A stretch of DNA of 5,532 nt from a bacterium (GTDB lineage: Bacteria; Krumholzibacteriota; Krumholzibacteria; LZORAL124-64-63): NCBI GenBank assembly GCA_016873405.1, contig VGXH01000159.1:1-5532 (forward strand), written 5' to 3'. Positions within the stretch are counted from its first letter, which is position 1. Each line of letters starts with the position of its first letter. Under the pieces are notes generated by a model. The model was not told the DNA's origin. It worked only from the letters and a program-made list of their open reading frames with translations, and did no database searches. The translations under genes were made by a program, and so were the position numbers. Of the stretch, positions 1-5,532 are shown one piece after another.

Positions 1-1
1 G

Positions 2-256
2 GGGAAGCTGAAGGAGCTGATCCCGCGGCAGATGTTCTCGGTGGCGATCCAGGCCGCCGTCGGCTCGCGCGTGCTGGCGCGCACGACGGTGCAGCCCTTC
101 CGCAAGAACGTGACCGCCAAGTGCTACGGCGGCGACATCACGCGCAAGCGGAAGCTGCTGGAGAAGCAGAAGGAAGGCAAGAAACGCATGAAGCAGGTCG
201 GCTCCGTGGAGATCCCGCAGGAGGCGTTCCTGGCCGTGCTCAAGGTGGAACGCTGA
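2..256 (+). CDS. lepA: Elongation factor 4 (LepA), C-terminal end, 5' truncated by window
   Basis: The last 84 residues of the ribosome-associated GTPase LepA/EF4, which acts on the ribosome and is linked to back-translocation and to translation initiation or ribosome biogenesis. Only the LepA-specific C-terminal domain is present; the GTPase and EF-G-like domains lie upstream of the window. Diagnostic stretches are [20 protein letters not shown], then [18 protein letters not shown], then [20 protein letters not shown], a highly conserved lysine- and arginine-rich tail that closely matches E. coli LepA as I recall it. The reading frame is open from base 2 and ends at TGA 254-256. The ATG at 32 is an internal methionine, not the start. 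lepB follows after 21 nt, so the two are probably co-transcribed, as lepA-lepB are in E. coli. Identification is very secure. Confidence 0.97.
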   Translation, partial: GKLKELIPRQMFSVAIQAAVGSRVLARTTVQPFRKNVTAKCYGGDITRKRKLLEKQKEGKKRMKQVGSVEIPQEAFLAVLKVER

Positions 257-277
257 CCGCGCCGGCGGGGAGGAACG

Positions 278-1060
278 ATGTTCAGGAAGCACAAGACGGT
301 CCGCGGCGGCAGGGCGCAGGCGCCGGCGCGCAAGCGGCATCCCGTCGTCGAGTACGCGCGCTCGATCGGGTCGGCGCTGCTGATCGCGCTGTTGCTGCGG
401 CAGTTCGTCTTCCAGGCCTTCCGCATCCCCACGGGCTCGATGCTGGAAACCCTGCAGATCGGCGACTTCCTGTTCGTGAACAAGTTCCTCTACGGCGCCA
501 AGACCCCGGACCGCATCCGCATCCCGCTCGTGAACTGGACGCTGCTCGACGGTCTGCCGGTGTTGAAGCTGCCGGCGATCCGCGAGCCGCGGCAGGGCGA
601 CATCATCGTCTTCGAGTACCCGCGCGACCGCAACCTGGACTACATCAAGCGCTGCGTGGCGGTCGAGGGCGACACCGTGCGCGTCAAGGACGGCGTGCTC
701 TTCGTCAACGGCAGGATCTACGAGAGCAACCTCGGGCTGTACGGCGGCGACCACTCGTGCATCCCGGACGACAGGGACCCGGAGCGTTGTCCGCCGCCGC
801 GCGTGAAGAAGGACCTGGCGTCGTACGGGCGCAATCCGCGCAACCACACCTTCCCGCTGCCGGGCATGCCCGACCCGTACGTGGTGCCGCCCGGCCACAT
901 CTTCATGATGGGCGACAACCGCTTCAACAGCCAGGACAGCCGCTACTGGGACGCGCTGGACAAGCGGCTCATCAAGGGCAAGGCGATGTTCATCTACTGG
1001 TCGTGGGACGGACAGCGGCACCTGCCGCGCTTCTCGCGGCTGGGCGACATCATCCGCTGA
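278..1060 (+). CDS. lepB: Signal peptidase I (leader peptidase)
   Basis: Membrane-bound serine protease (family S26) that removes signal peptides from exported preproteins on the outer face of the cytoplasmic membrane. The 260-aa protein has a basic N-terminus (residues 1-28), one hydrophobic anchor (about 29-48), then the catalytic domain. Box B is IPTGSM with nucleophile Ser54. Box D is [12 protein letters not shown] with general-base Lys124. Box E is [11 protein letters not shown] (212-222). A hydrophilic insert between boxes D and E (about 149-205) carries Cys161 and Cys171, which could form a disulfide; that is inference from spacing. One N-terminal anchor is simpler than the two in E. 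coli LepB. The ATG at 278 has a good Shine-Dalgarno, GGGGAGG at 267-273, 4 nt upstream. The gene lies 21 nt after lepA and 2 nt before hemW. The family is certain; the substrates are not known. Confidence 0.97.
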   Translation: MFRKHKTVRGGRAQAPARKRHPVVEYARSIGSALLIALLLRQFVFQAFRIPTGSMLETLQIGDFLFVNKFLYGAKTPDRIRIPLVNWTLLDGLPVLKLPAIREPRQGDIIVFEYPRDRNLDYIKRCVAVEGDTVRVKDGVLFVNGRIYESNLGLYGGDHSCIPDDRDPERCPPPRVKKDLASYGRNPRNHTFPLPGMPDPYVVPPGHIFMMGDNRFNSQDSRYWDALDKRLIKGKAMFIYWSWDGQRHLPRFSRLGDIIR

Positions 1061-1062
1061 CC

Positions 1063-2190
1063 ATGCGTTCGTTCGGCCTGTACGTGCACGTCCCGTTCTG
1101 CGGGTCGATCTGCGCGTACTGCCACTTCGCCCGCAGCGCCGACCACGACGCCGGCCGCCGCGCGGCCTTCGTCGACGGCGTCCTGCGCGAGTTCGAGCTG
1201 CGCCGGCAGGCATGCCCGGCGCTGGGCACGGCCAGGCGGCCGCTGGCCACCGCCTACATCGGCGGCGGCACGCCGTCCCAGCTCGAGCCCGAACTGATGG
1301 CGCGGCTGCTGGCGGGGACCGTCGGCCGCTGCGATCGCGCCGCCGATCTGGAACTGACCGCCGAGGCGAACCCGGAGACGTTCACGCCGGAGCTGGCGCA
1401 GGCCTGGCTGGCCGCGGGCGTGGGCCGCGTCAGCCTGGGCGTGCAGAGCCTCGACGCCGGCGTGCTGCGCCGCCTGGGCCGGGCCTGCGACCCGGCGACG
1501 GCGCGCGGCGCCCTGGCGCTGGCCTGCGCGCGTTTCCCGCGCGTCTCGGCGGACTGGATCCTGGGACCGGGCGTGCGGCTGGAGGCGCTGCTGGCGGAGC
1601 TCGACGAGGCGGTCGCGCTGGGCGTGGGGCACGTGTCGCTCTACATCCTGGAAGTGCACGCGGGCACGGCGCTGGCCGCGCGCGTGGCGGACGGCTCGCT
1701 GAAGCTGCCGCCGGACGAGGAGGTGCGGACCGCGTACCTGGCGGCCGCGCGCCGGTTGGCCGGCCATGGCCTGCTGCAGTACGAAGTGGCCAACTTCGCG
1801 CGGCCCGGCGACGAGTCCCGCCACAACCGCGCCTACTGGCGACGCCGGCCGTGGCTGGGGCTGGGGCCCGGCGCCCACGGCGCCTGGGGCCGCTGGCGGC
1901 GCGCGAACCACGAGACGCTGGCGGCGTGGCTGGCCGACCTGGACGCCGGAAGGCTGCCGGAAGCCGCGGTCGAGGACCTGGGGCCCGTCTCCCGCCGGCT
2001 CGAGCGCGTGGTGCTGGCCCTGCGGACGCGCGAGGGCGTCCCGCTCGGATGGCTGCCGCCGAACGCCCTGGACCTCGAGCGCGGCGAGGCGGAGGGATTG
2101 TGGCGCCGCGAGGGCGGCAGCCTGCGCCTGACCGGGGACGGGTTCCTGCGGCTTGACACCATCGAGGAAGCGCTGTCCAGGAGGTTCTAG
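1063..2190 (+). CDS. hemW: HemW-type radical SAM protein (heme chaperone; often annotated as oxygen-independent coproporphyrinogen III oxidase-like)
   Basis: A 375-aa radical SAM protein of the HemN/HemW group. CxxxCxxC is CGSICAYC (Cys13, Cys17, Cys20), which would bind a 4Fe-4S cluster and S-adenosylmethionine. It is followed by HF, so the extra cysteine of true HemN (CxxCxC) is missing; this points to HemW, shown in E. coli and Lactococcus to bind and transfer heme rather than to oxidise coproporphyrinogen. Other family motifs are GGGTPS (67-72), EANPET (101-106), SLGVQS (124-129), HNRAYW (254-259) and GLGPGAHG (266-273), with a HemN_C-like C-terminal region. The usual D-x-I-x-GLPGQ segment reads DWILGPGV (164-171). 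The ATG at 1063 places the motif at the normal distance from the N-terminus. No Shine-Dalgarno is near it; the start lies 2 nt after the lepB stop, so translation is probably coupled. The in-frame extension upstream of 1063 is the shadow of lepB. Confidence 0.93.
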   Translation: MRSFGLYVHVPFCGSICAYCHFARSADHDAGRRAAFVDGVLREFELRRQACPALGTARRPLATAYIGGGTPSQLEPELMARLLAGTVGRCDRAADLELTAEANPETFTPELAQAWLAAGVGRVSLGVQSLDAGVLRRLGRACDPATARGALALACARFPRVSADWILGPGVRLEALLAELDEAVALGVGHVSLYILEVHAGTALAARVADGSLKLPPDEEVRTAYLAAARRLAGHGLLQYEVANFARPGDESRHNRAYWRRRPWLGLGPGAHGAWGRWRRANHETLAAWLADLDAGRLPEAAVEDLGPVSRRLERVVLALRTREGVPLGWLPPNALDLERGEAEGLWRREGGSLRLTGDGFLRLDTIEEALSRRF

Positions 2191-2206
2191 CCCGATCCGG
2201 TCGGGC
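2190..2206 (+). terminator. Small GC hairpin after hemW, weak terminator candidate
   Basis: GCCCGA (2190-2195) pairs with TCGGGC (2201-2206) around a 5-nt loop, starting at the last base of the hemW stop codon. No T-run follows, so it does not fit a standard intrinsic terminator. Its position between two transcription units is the main argument for it. In DNA this GC-rich such a stem can arise by chance. Confidence 0.25.
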
Positions 2207-2261
2207 CTCATCGCCGGCGGCGCGCCCCGGCCGCGGCGATGGGCGTCGCGCGCGGGCCGGG

Positions 2262-2290
2262 TTGACACCGGCGCGGGACCCCGGTTAACT
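2262..2290 (+). promoter_or_regulatory. Sigma70-type promoter candidate for the hrcA-grpE-dnaJ unit
   Basis: A perfect -35 box TTGACA (2262-2267) is followed, after exactly 17 bp, by TTAACT (2285-2290). The latter matches only 3 of 6 positions of TATAAT, but lies in a local AT island (GTTAACTT) that stands out from the surrounding GC-rich DNA. Transcription would begin near 2297, giving a leader of about 50 nt before the hrcA ATG at 2347. This is the only obvious promoter in the window and lies in its longest intergenic gap. No CIRCE inverted repeat overlaps it. Start-site mapping would settle it. Confidence 0.6.
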
Positions 2291-2346
2291 TGCCGCCCTG
2301 CCGCCGCCGCGCGGCACCGCAGCCAAGGCGCCGACGGGTGTGATCC

Positions 2347-3417
2347 ATGCCGACCAGCAGCCTGCGAACCGCGCTCGACGAGAGGTCCCTGGCCGTCCTG
2401 ACGGCCGTGGTGCGCCTGGACCTGGAGACGGGGCGTCCGGTCAGCTCGGGCCTGGTCGAGCGCAGCCTGCAGCGCGCCGTCTCTTCGGCCACGGTGCGGG
2501 CCGTGATGAAGCGGCTCGCCGAGGCGGGCTACCTCGAACAGCCGCACACCTCGGCCGGCCGCCGGCCGACCGATGCCGGCTACCGCGTCTTCGTCGACCT
2601 TCTCCTGTCGGGCTGGGCGCTGCGGCGCCACGACGCGCCGGCCGGGCTCGAGGAGCAGGTGCGCCAGGGCGTGCGGCGGGCGTCCGGCAGCCAGGAACGA
2701 CTCAAATTGCTGGCCGGCCTCCTGTCGCGGCTGACCGACGGACTGGGCATCATCGTCGGGCCGACGCTGGCCGAGGCGACCGTGCAGCGCCTGGAGTGTT
2801 TCCGTCGCGGCGGCGGCCGCGTGCTGATGGTCGTCCTGCTCGACGACGCGGCGGTCCGCACGGGTCTGGTCACGCTGCCGGACGATCCGCCCGAGGCGGT
2901 GGTGGCGGCCGCCGGCAGGCTGCTGTCGCGCCGCGTGGCGGGGCGCGCGCTGCGCGAGGCGGCTGCGGGCCTGCCCGGGGCGGTTGACCTGGAGGACACG
3001 CCGGTGACGCGCTGCGCCGCCCGCCTGGCGCGCGCCGGCCGCGAACTGCTGCGCGGGGTCGATGCCGGCGAGATCGAGTTCGACGGCGTGGCCTCGGTGC
3101 TCGTGGCGCCCGAGTTCCAGGAACCGGCGCCGCTCCGCTCGCTGCTGACGTTTCTCGAATCGCCGGTGACCATGCGACGCACGCTGCAGGAGCTGGGCGA
3201 ACGCGCGGACGACGGGTTCGGCGTCTGGATCGGCCAGGAGAATCCCGTCGCGGCGCTGCGGTGCTTCACGGTGATGACGCGCCGCGTGCCGCTGGACGGA
3301 CGCACCGGCGTGGTCGCGGTGCTCGGGCCGCGCCGGATGCCCTACCAGCGAGCCCTGCACGGGCTCGACGCGCTGCGCAGGGAGCTCGGCGGCCCGGCGG
3401 GCTCGCAGCTGCACTGA
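2347..3417 (+). CDS. hrcA: Heat-inducible transcription repressor HrcA
   Basis: HrcA is the dimeric repressor of class I heat-shock genes; it normally binds CIRCE operators and needs GroEL to stay folded. At 356 aa the length is typical. The N-terminal winged-helix domain (about 1-80) carries LDERSLAVL, ETGRPVSS, the recognition-helix motif SSATVRAVM (46-54), and AGYLEQPHTSAGRRPTDAGY (60-79). The C-terminal GAF-like region ends with GQENP (296-300) and GPRRMPY (327-333), both HrcA hallmarks. The family's conserved Asn in SSATIRN is Ala52 here, and PVGS is PVSS. The ATG at 2347 gives the expected N-terminus; a modest Shine-Dalgarno-like GGGTG (2336-2340) lies 6 nt before it. It is the first gene of the heat-shock unit, downstream of the promoter candidate at 2262-2290, with grpE 67 nt behind it. 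The family call is secure; the operator it binds is not. Confidence 0.95.
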   Translation: MPTSSLRTALDERSLAVLTAVVRLDLETGRPVSSGLVERSLQRAVSSATVRAVMKRLAEAGYLEQPHTSAGRRPTDAGYRVFVDLLLSGWALRRHDAPAGLEEQVRQGVRRASGSQERLKLLAGLLSRLTDGLGIIVGPTLAEATVQRLECFRRGGGRVLMVVLLDDAAVRTGLVTLPDDPPEAVVAAAGRLLSRRVAGRALREAAAGLPGAVDLEDTPVTRCAARLARAGRELLRGVDAGEIEFDGVASVLVAPEFQEPAPLRSLLTFLESPVTMRRTLQELGERADDGFGVWIGQENPVAALRCFTVMTRRVPLDGRTGVVAVLGPRRMPYQRALHGLDALRRELGGPAGSQLH

Positions 3418-3430
3418 AAGAGGCACGACC

Positions 3431-3464
3431 GGTCGACGGCCCGCCCGGCGCCGGTCCGCCGACC
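3431..3464 (+). other. Imperfect inverted repeat between hrcA and grpE
   Basis: GGTCGACGG (3431-3439) can pair with CCGCCGACC (3456-3464), with one A-C mismatch and a 16-nt loop. The loop contains the palindrome CCGGCGCCGG (3445-3454). A competing pairing exists: GACCGG (3427-3432) with CCGGTC (3451-3456). The structure ends 8 nt before the grpE Shine-Dalgarno GGAGGG (3473-3478). No T-run follows, so a terminator is unlikely; it may be an mRNA structure affecting grpE expression, or simply a product of GC-rich sequence. Confidence 0.3.
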
Positions 3465-3484
3465 ATCCTTGCGGAGGGAAGCGC

Positions 3485-4108
3485 ATGACCAAGCGACGCC
3501 ACGCCCAGACCGACAACGCCGACGCGACGCCGCCGGACGCGGCGGCCCCGCCGGCGCCGGAGGCCGAGGTCGTGGAGCCGGGCGACGCCGTCGCCGCCGA
3601 CGCGCCGTCGCCGGAGCCGGCCGACGAGGCGCCCGTCGAGGCCCGGGTCGAGGACGAGATCGACGGCCTGCGGCGCGAGCGCGACGAGGCGCAGGACAAG
3701 TGGCTGCGCGCGATGGCCGAGCTGGACAACCTTCGCAAGCGCACGCGACGCGAGGTGGCCGATGCGCGGCGTTTCACGCAGGCCGACACCTTGCGCGGCT
3801 TCCTGGAGGTCCTGGACAACCTGGAAAGGGCCTTGCAGACGGCGGCGCCCGCCGCCGATACTGGCGCGCCGGGTCCTTTCCGGGACGGCATCGAACTGAT
3901 CCGGCAGCGATTCCGCGCGGTGCTGCAGGAACAGGGTGTCACGCCGATCGACGCGCTGGGCTTGCACCTGGATCCCCTGGTGCACGAGGCGGTCGGCCAG
4001 TTGCCGCGCGATGGCGCGGAGTCCGGCACGATCATCGAGATCGCGCAGGCCGGCTATCGTCTCGGCGAACTGGTGCTGAGGCCGGCGCGCGTCATCATCT
4101 GCGCCTGA
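3485..4108 (+). CDS. grpE: Nucleotide exchange factor GrpE
   Basis: GrpE is the dimeric cytoplasmic factor that releases ADP from DnaK and so drives the chaperone cycle; its long helices can also act as a thermosensor. The 207-aa protein has a disordered N-terminus rich in Ala, Pro, Glu and Asp (about 10-54) and a long charged helix (about 55-95) containing [20 protein letters not shown]. Next come the dimer-bundle helices ([16 protein letters not shown]), then the DnaK-contacting beta domain. The family signature is LDPLVHEAV (162-170), and the end [17 protein letters not shown] is typical. The protein ends in Cys-Ala, a small oddity. The ATG at 3485 has a strong Shine-Dalgarno, GGAGGG (3473-3478), 6 nt upstream. 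It follows hrcA by 67 nt and precedes dnaJ by 31 nt. In most hrcA-grpE clusters dnaK comes next; here it does not. No separate promoter is visible. Confidence 0.97.
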   Translation: MTKRRHAQTDNADATPPDAAAPPAPEAEVVEPGDAVAADAPSPEPADEAPVEARVEDEIDGLRRERDEAQDKWLRAMAELDNLRKRTRREVADARRFTQADTLRGFLEVLDNLERALQTAAPAADTGAPGPFRDGIELIRQRFRAVLQEQGVTPIDALGLHLDPLVHEAVGQLPRDGAESGTIIEIAQAGYRLGELVLRPARVIICA

Positions 4109-4139
4109 GCGGCGCCGTCAGGGAAGCGGCAGGAGCGGC

Positions 4140-5267
4140 ATGAGCGGCGGCAAGCGCGACTACTACGAAGTGCTCGGCGTGGCGCGCAGCGCGGACGCGA
4201 CCGAGATCAAGAAGGCCTACCGCGCGCAGGCCATCAAGTACCACCCCGACAAGAACCCGGACGACCCCGCGGCCGCCGAGAGGTTCCGCGAGGCCGCCGA
4301 GGCCTACGAGGCGCTCAAGGACCCCGAGAAGCGCGCCCGCTACGACCGCTACGGGCACGCGCCCGAGGGCGGCTTCGGCGGCGGCTTCGGCGGCGGCGGC
4401 TTCAATGTCGACCTCAACGACGCGCTGGAGTCGTTCCTGCGCAACTTCGGCATGGGCGGCGGCCTCGGCGACGTCTTCGGCGGCGGCGCGGGCGGCGGGC
4501 GCGGGCGCGGGCGCAATCTCCAGCTGGAACTGGCGGTCTCGCTCGAGGAGGCGGCGCGCGGCGTCCGCAAGACCGTGAAGGTCACCAAGCAGGTGGCCTG
4601 CGCCGATTGCGGAGGCAGCGGCGCCGCGGCCGGCAGCCGGCCCGCGACCTGCCAGCACTGCCGCGGCCACGGGCGCGTGCGGCAGGTGCGCCAGTCGCTG
4701 CTCGGGCAGATGGTGACCGAGGGCGCCTGCCCGCACTGCCAGGGGCGCGGCCAGGTGATCCAGGATCCGTGCCGCTCGTGCCGAGGCACAGGCACGGTGC
4801 GCGGCGAGGAGTCGCTCGAGATCAACGTGCCGGCCGGCGTCAGCACCGGCAACTACATGGAGCTGCAGGGCAAGGGCGACGCCGGCGAACACGGCGGCGG
4901 CGCCGGCCACCTGCGCGTCGTGTTCAACGTGCGCGACAGCGAGCTGTTCGAGCGCCACGGCGACGACCTGCTCATCGACGTGCCGGTCTCGCCGATCGAC
5001 CTGATGCTCGGCACGAAGATCGAGGTGCCGACCCTCGAGGGGAAGGTGGCGCTGAAGATCCCCGCCGGCACGCAGAGCCACAAGATCTTCCGCCTGCGCA
5101 AGAAGGGCATGCCGCATGTGAACCGCCCGGGCACCGGCGACCAGCTGGTGCGCGTGCTGGCCTGGACGCCGGAGAACCTCGACCGCGACGTGATCAAGCG
5201 CCTCGAGGCGCTGCAGGACGACCTGGCGCGGCGCGTGCCGCCGCCGGGACGGCGGCCCGGCGAGTAG
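4140..5267 (+). CDS. dnaJ: Chaperone protein DnaJ (type I Hsp40)
   Basis: DnaJ delivers unfolded proteins to DnaK and stimulates its ATPase. At 375 aa it is a full type I protein. The J domain (about 7-72) starts DYYEVLGV and has the DnaK-activating HPD at 35-37. The Gly/Phe-rich region (about 76-124) is split by a helix-like segment, [16 protein letters not shown] (89-104). The zinc-binding domain (154-218) has all four CxxCxGxG repeats intact: [24 protein letters not shown] and CRSCRGTG. The C-terminal substrate-binding domains contain [17 protein letters not shown] and [10 protein letters not shown] and end in a basic, proline-rich tail. The ATG at 4140 is preceded by AGGAG (4131-4135), 4 nt upstream, and starts directly before the J domain. 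It lies 31 nt after grpE and 23 nt before rsmE, so it is probably in the same operon. dnaK is not adjacent. Confidence 0.98.
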   Translation: MSGGKRDYYEVLGVARSADATEIKKAYRAQAIKYHPDKNPDDPAAAERFREAAEAYEALKDPEKRARYDRYGHAPEGGFGGGFGGGGFNVDLNDALESFLRNFGMGGGLGDVFGGGAGGGRGRGRNLQLELAVSLEEAARGVRKTVKVTKQVACADCGGSGAAAGSRPATCQHCRGHGRVRQVRQSLLGQMVTEGACPHCQGRGQVIQDPCRSCRGTGTVRGEESLEINVPAGVSTGNYMELQGKGDAGEHGGGAGHLRVVFNVRDSELFERHGDDLLIDVPVSPIDLMLGTKIEVPTLEGKVALKIPAGTQSHKIFRLRKKGMPHVNRPGTGDQLVRVLAWTPENLDRDVIKRLEALQDDLARRVPPPGRRPGE

Positions 5268-5276
5268 GCGCGGGCC

Positions 5277-5283
5277 GGAAAGG
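5277..5283 (+). promoter_or_regulatory. Ribosome binding site that fixes the GTG start of rsmE
   Basis: GGAAAGG lies 7 nt upstream of GTG 5291-5293, which opens a reading frame whose first residues are M/V-RQFFLAVDP, the expected RsmE N-terminus (family pattern M-R-x-F-F). No ATG lies in this frame within the visible part, so GTG is the best start. Confidence 0.6.
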
Positions 5284-5290
5284 CGAACGC

Positions 5291-5532
5291 GTGCGCCAGT
5301 TCTTCCTGGCCGTCGATCCCGCCTCGCCGCCGCGCCCGGGCGACCTGGTCGCCCTCGATCGCGAGGAGGCCCACCACCTGCAGGGCGTGCTGCGCGGGGC
5401 CGGCGACCGCGACTGGTGCCTGGTCGACGGCCACGGCCGGCGCTACACCGCGCGACCGGCCGCCGGCGGCCGCGAGCCCCGTTTCGAGATCCTGACCGTC
5501 GCCGGCGACCCGCGCGAGGAGCAGGAGCCGCG
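5291..5532 (+). CDS. rsmE: 16S rRNA (uracil(1498)-N3)-methyltransferase RsmE, N-terminal part, cut by window end
   Basis: RsmE methylates N3 of U1498 in 16S rRNA using S-adenosylmethionine. About 80 codons are visible without a stop, covering the N-terminal PUA-like RNA-binding domain; the SPOUT (knotted) methyltransferase domain would lie beyond the window. The evidence is the start RQFFLAVD, the family motif EEAHHLQGVLR (about residues 25-35, normally EEAHHLxxVLR), then WCLVDGHGRRYTAR, matching the usual G-D-x-x-x-x-x-D-G-x-G pattern. The start is GTG with a GGAAAGG site 7 nt upstream. It follows dnaJ by 23 nt. In Bacillus-type clusters prmA lies between dnaJ and rsmE; here it is absent, but the order dnaJ then rsmE supports the call. 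The N-terminal domain alone is less diagnostic than the missing SPOUT domain. Confidence 0.85.
   Translation, partial: MRQFFLAVDPASPPRPGDLVALDREEAHHLQGVLRGAGDRDWCLVDGHGRRYTARPAAGGREPRFEILTVAGDPREEQEP

Noticed and set aside
121..1062. In-frame N-terminal extension of hemW across lepA and lepB
   Set aside because: The translation is Arg/Ala-rich shadow sequence. Family motifs begin immediately after the ATG at 1063, and lepA and lepB occupy this DNA in other frames.
2207..2261. GC-rich palindromic patches in the hemW-hrcA gap as a possible operator or small RNA
   Set aside because: Only short GC-only pairings are seen, with no long inverted repeat, no T-run and no separate promoter; composition alone explains them.
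2340..2987. Overlapping + strand frame starting at GTG 2340, within hrcA
   Set aside because: The translation is Gly/Arg/Ala-rich without motifs, while hrcA in the neighbouring frame is clearly real.
3485..3646. The acidic Ala/Pro-rich start of grpE as a separate small protein or wrong start
   Set aside because: A disordered acidic N-terminus is normal for GrpE, and the strong Shine-Dalgarno at 3473-3478 supports the start at 3485.
994..4035. A 1013-codon open frame on the - strand spanning hemW, hrcA and most of grpE
   Set aside because: It runs antisense to three well-identified genes. Its translation is low-complexity, rich in Arg, Ala, Gln and His, with no recognisable domain; long antisense frames are expected in GC-rich coding DNA.
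4095..5117. A 340-codon open frame on the - strand opposite dnaJ
   Set aside because: Its Ala-, Leu- and His-rich translation mirrors dnaJ codon bias, and the + strand encodes an intact DnaJ with all its motifs.

Overview
The window is one strand-consistent stretch of housekeeping genes, all on the + strand, in very GC-rich DNA (roughly 70 % or more by eye). The layout is lepA (3' end only), lepB, hemW, a 156-bp gap carrying a promoter candidate, hrcA, grpE, dnaJ, and rsmE (5' end only). Each complete gene was identified from family motifs in its translation. I see no tRNA, rRNA, mobile element, CRISPR array or phage gene.

Organism: a high-GC bacterium with the standard HrcA/GrpE/DnaJ heat-shock set and a LepB with one N-terminal membrane anchor. 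The gene order recalls the lepA-hemW-hrcA-grpE-dnaK-dnaJ-prmA-rsmE cluster known from Bacillus and other Firmicutes. It differs by having lepB between lepA and hemW, and by lacking dnaK and prmA. The DnaJ glycine-rich region is interrupted by a helix-like segment (residues 89-103), and its C-terminal domain resembles DnaJ from Gemmatimonadota and related FCB-type phyla as I remember them. That placement is tentative; a poorly characterised GC-rich lineage (Eisenbacteria- or Krumholzibacteriota-like) or a deltaproteobacterial-type group is possible.

Region by region: positions 2-2190 form a tight unit for translation, export and cofactor handling (LepA, signal peptidase I, HemW), with a 21-nt gap and then a 2-nt gap. 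Positions 2191-2346 are non-coding. They hold a small GC hairpin just after hemW and a sigma70-type promoter candidate with a perfect TTGACA at -35. Positions 2347-5532 are the heat-shock unit: the repressor HrcA, then GrpE (DnaK nucleotide exchange factor) and DnaJ (DnaK co-chaperone), then the rRNA methyltransferase RsmE. GrpE and DnaJ both act on DnaK, so a dnaK gene must lie elsewhere in the genome.

I did not find a previously undescribed system here. The points most worth a second look are the rearranged ancestral gene order, and the absence of a recognisable CIRCE operator together with a substitution in the HrcA recognition-helix motif.
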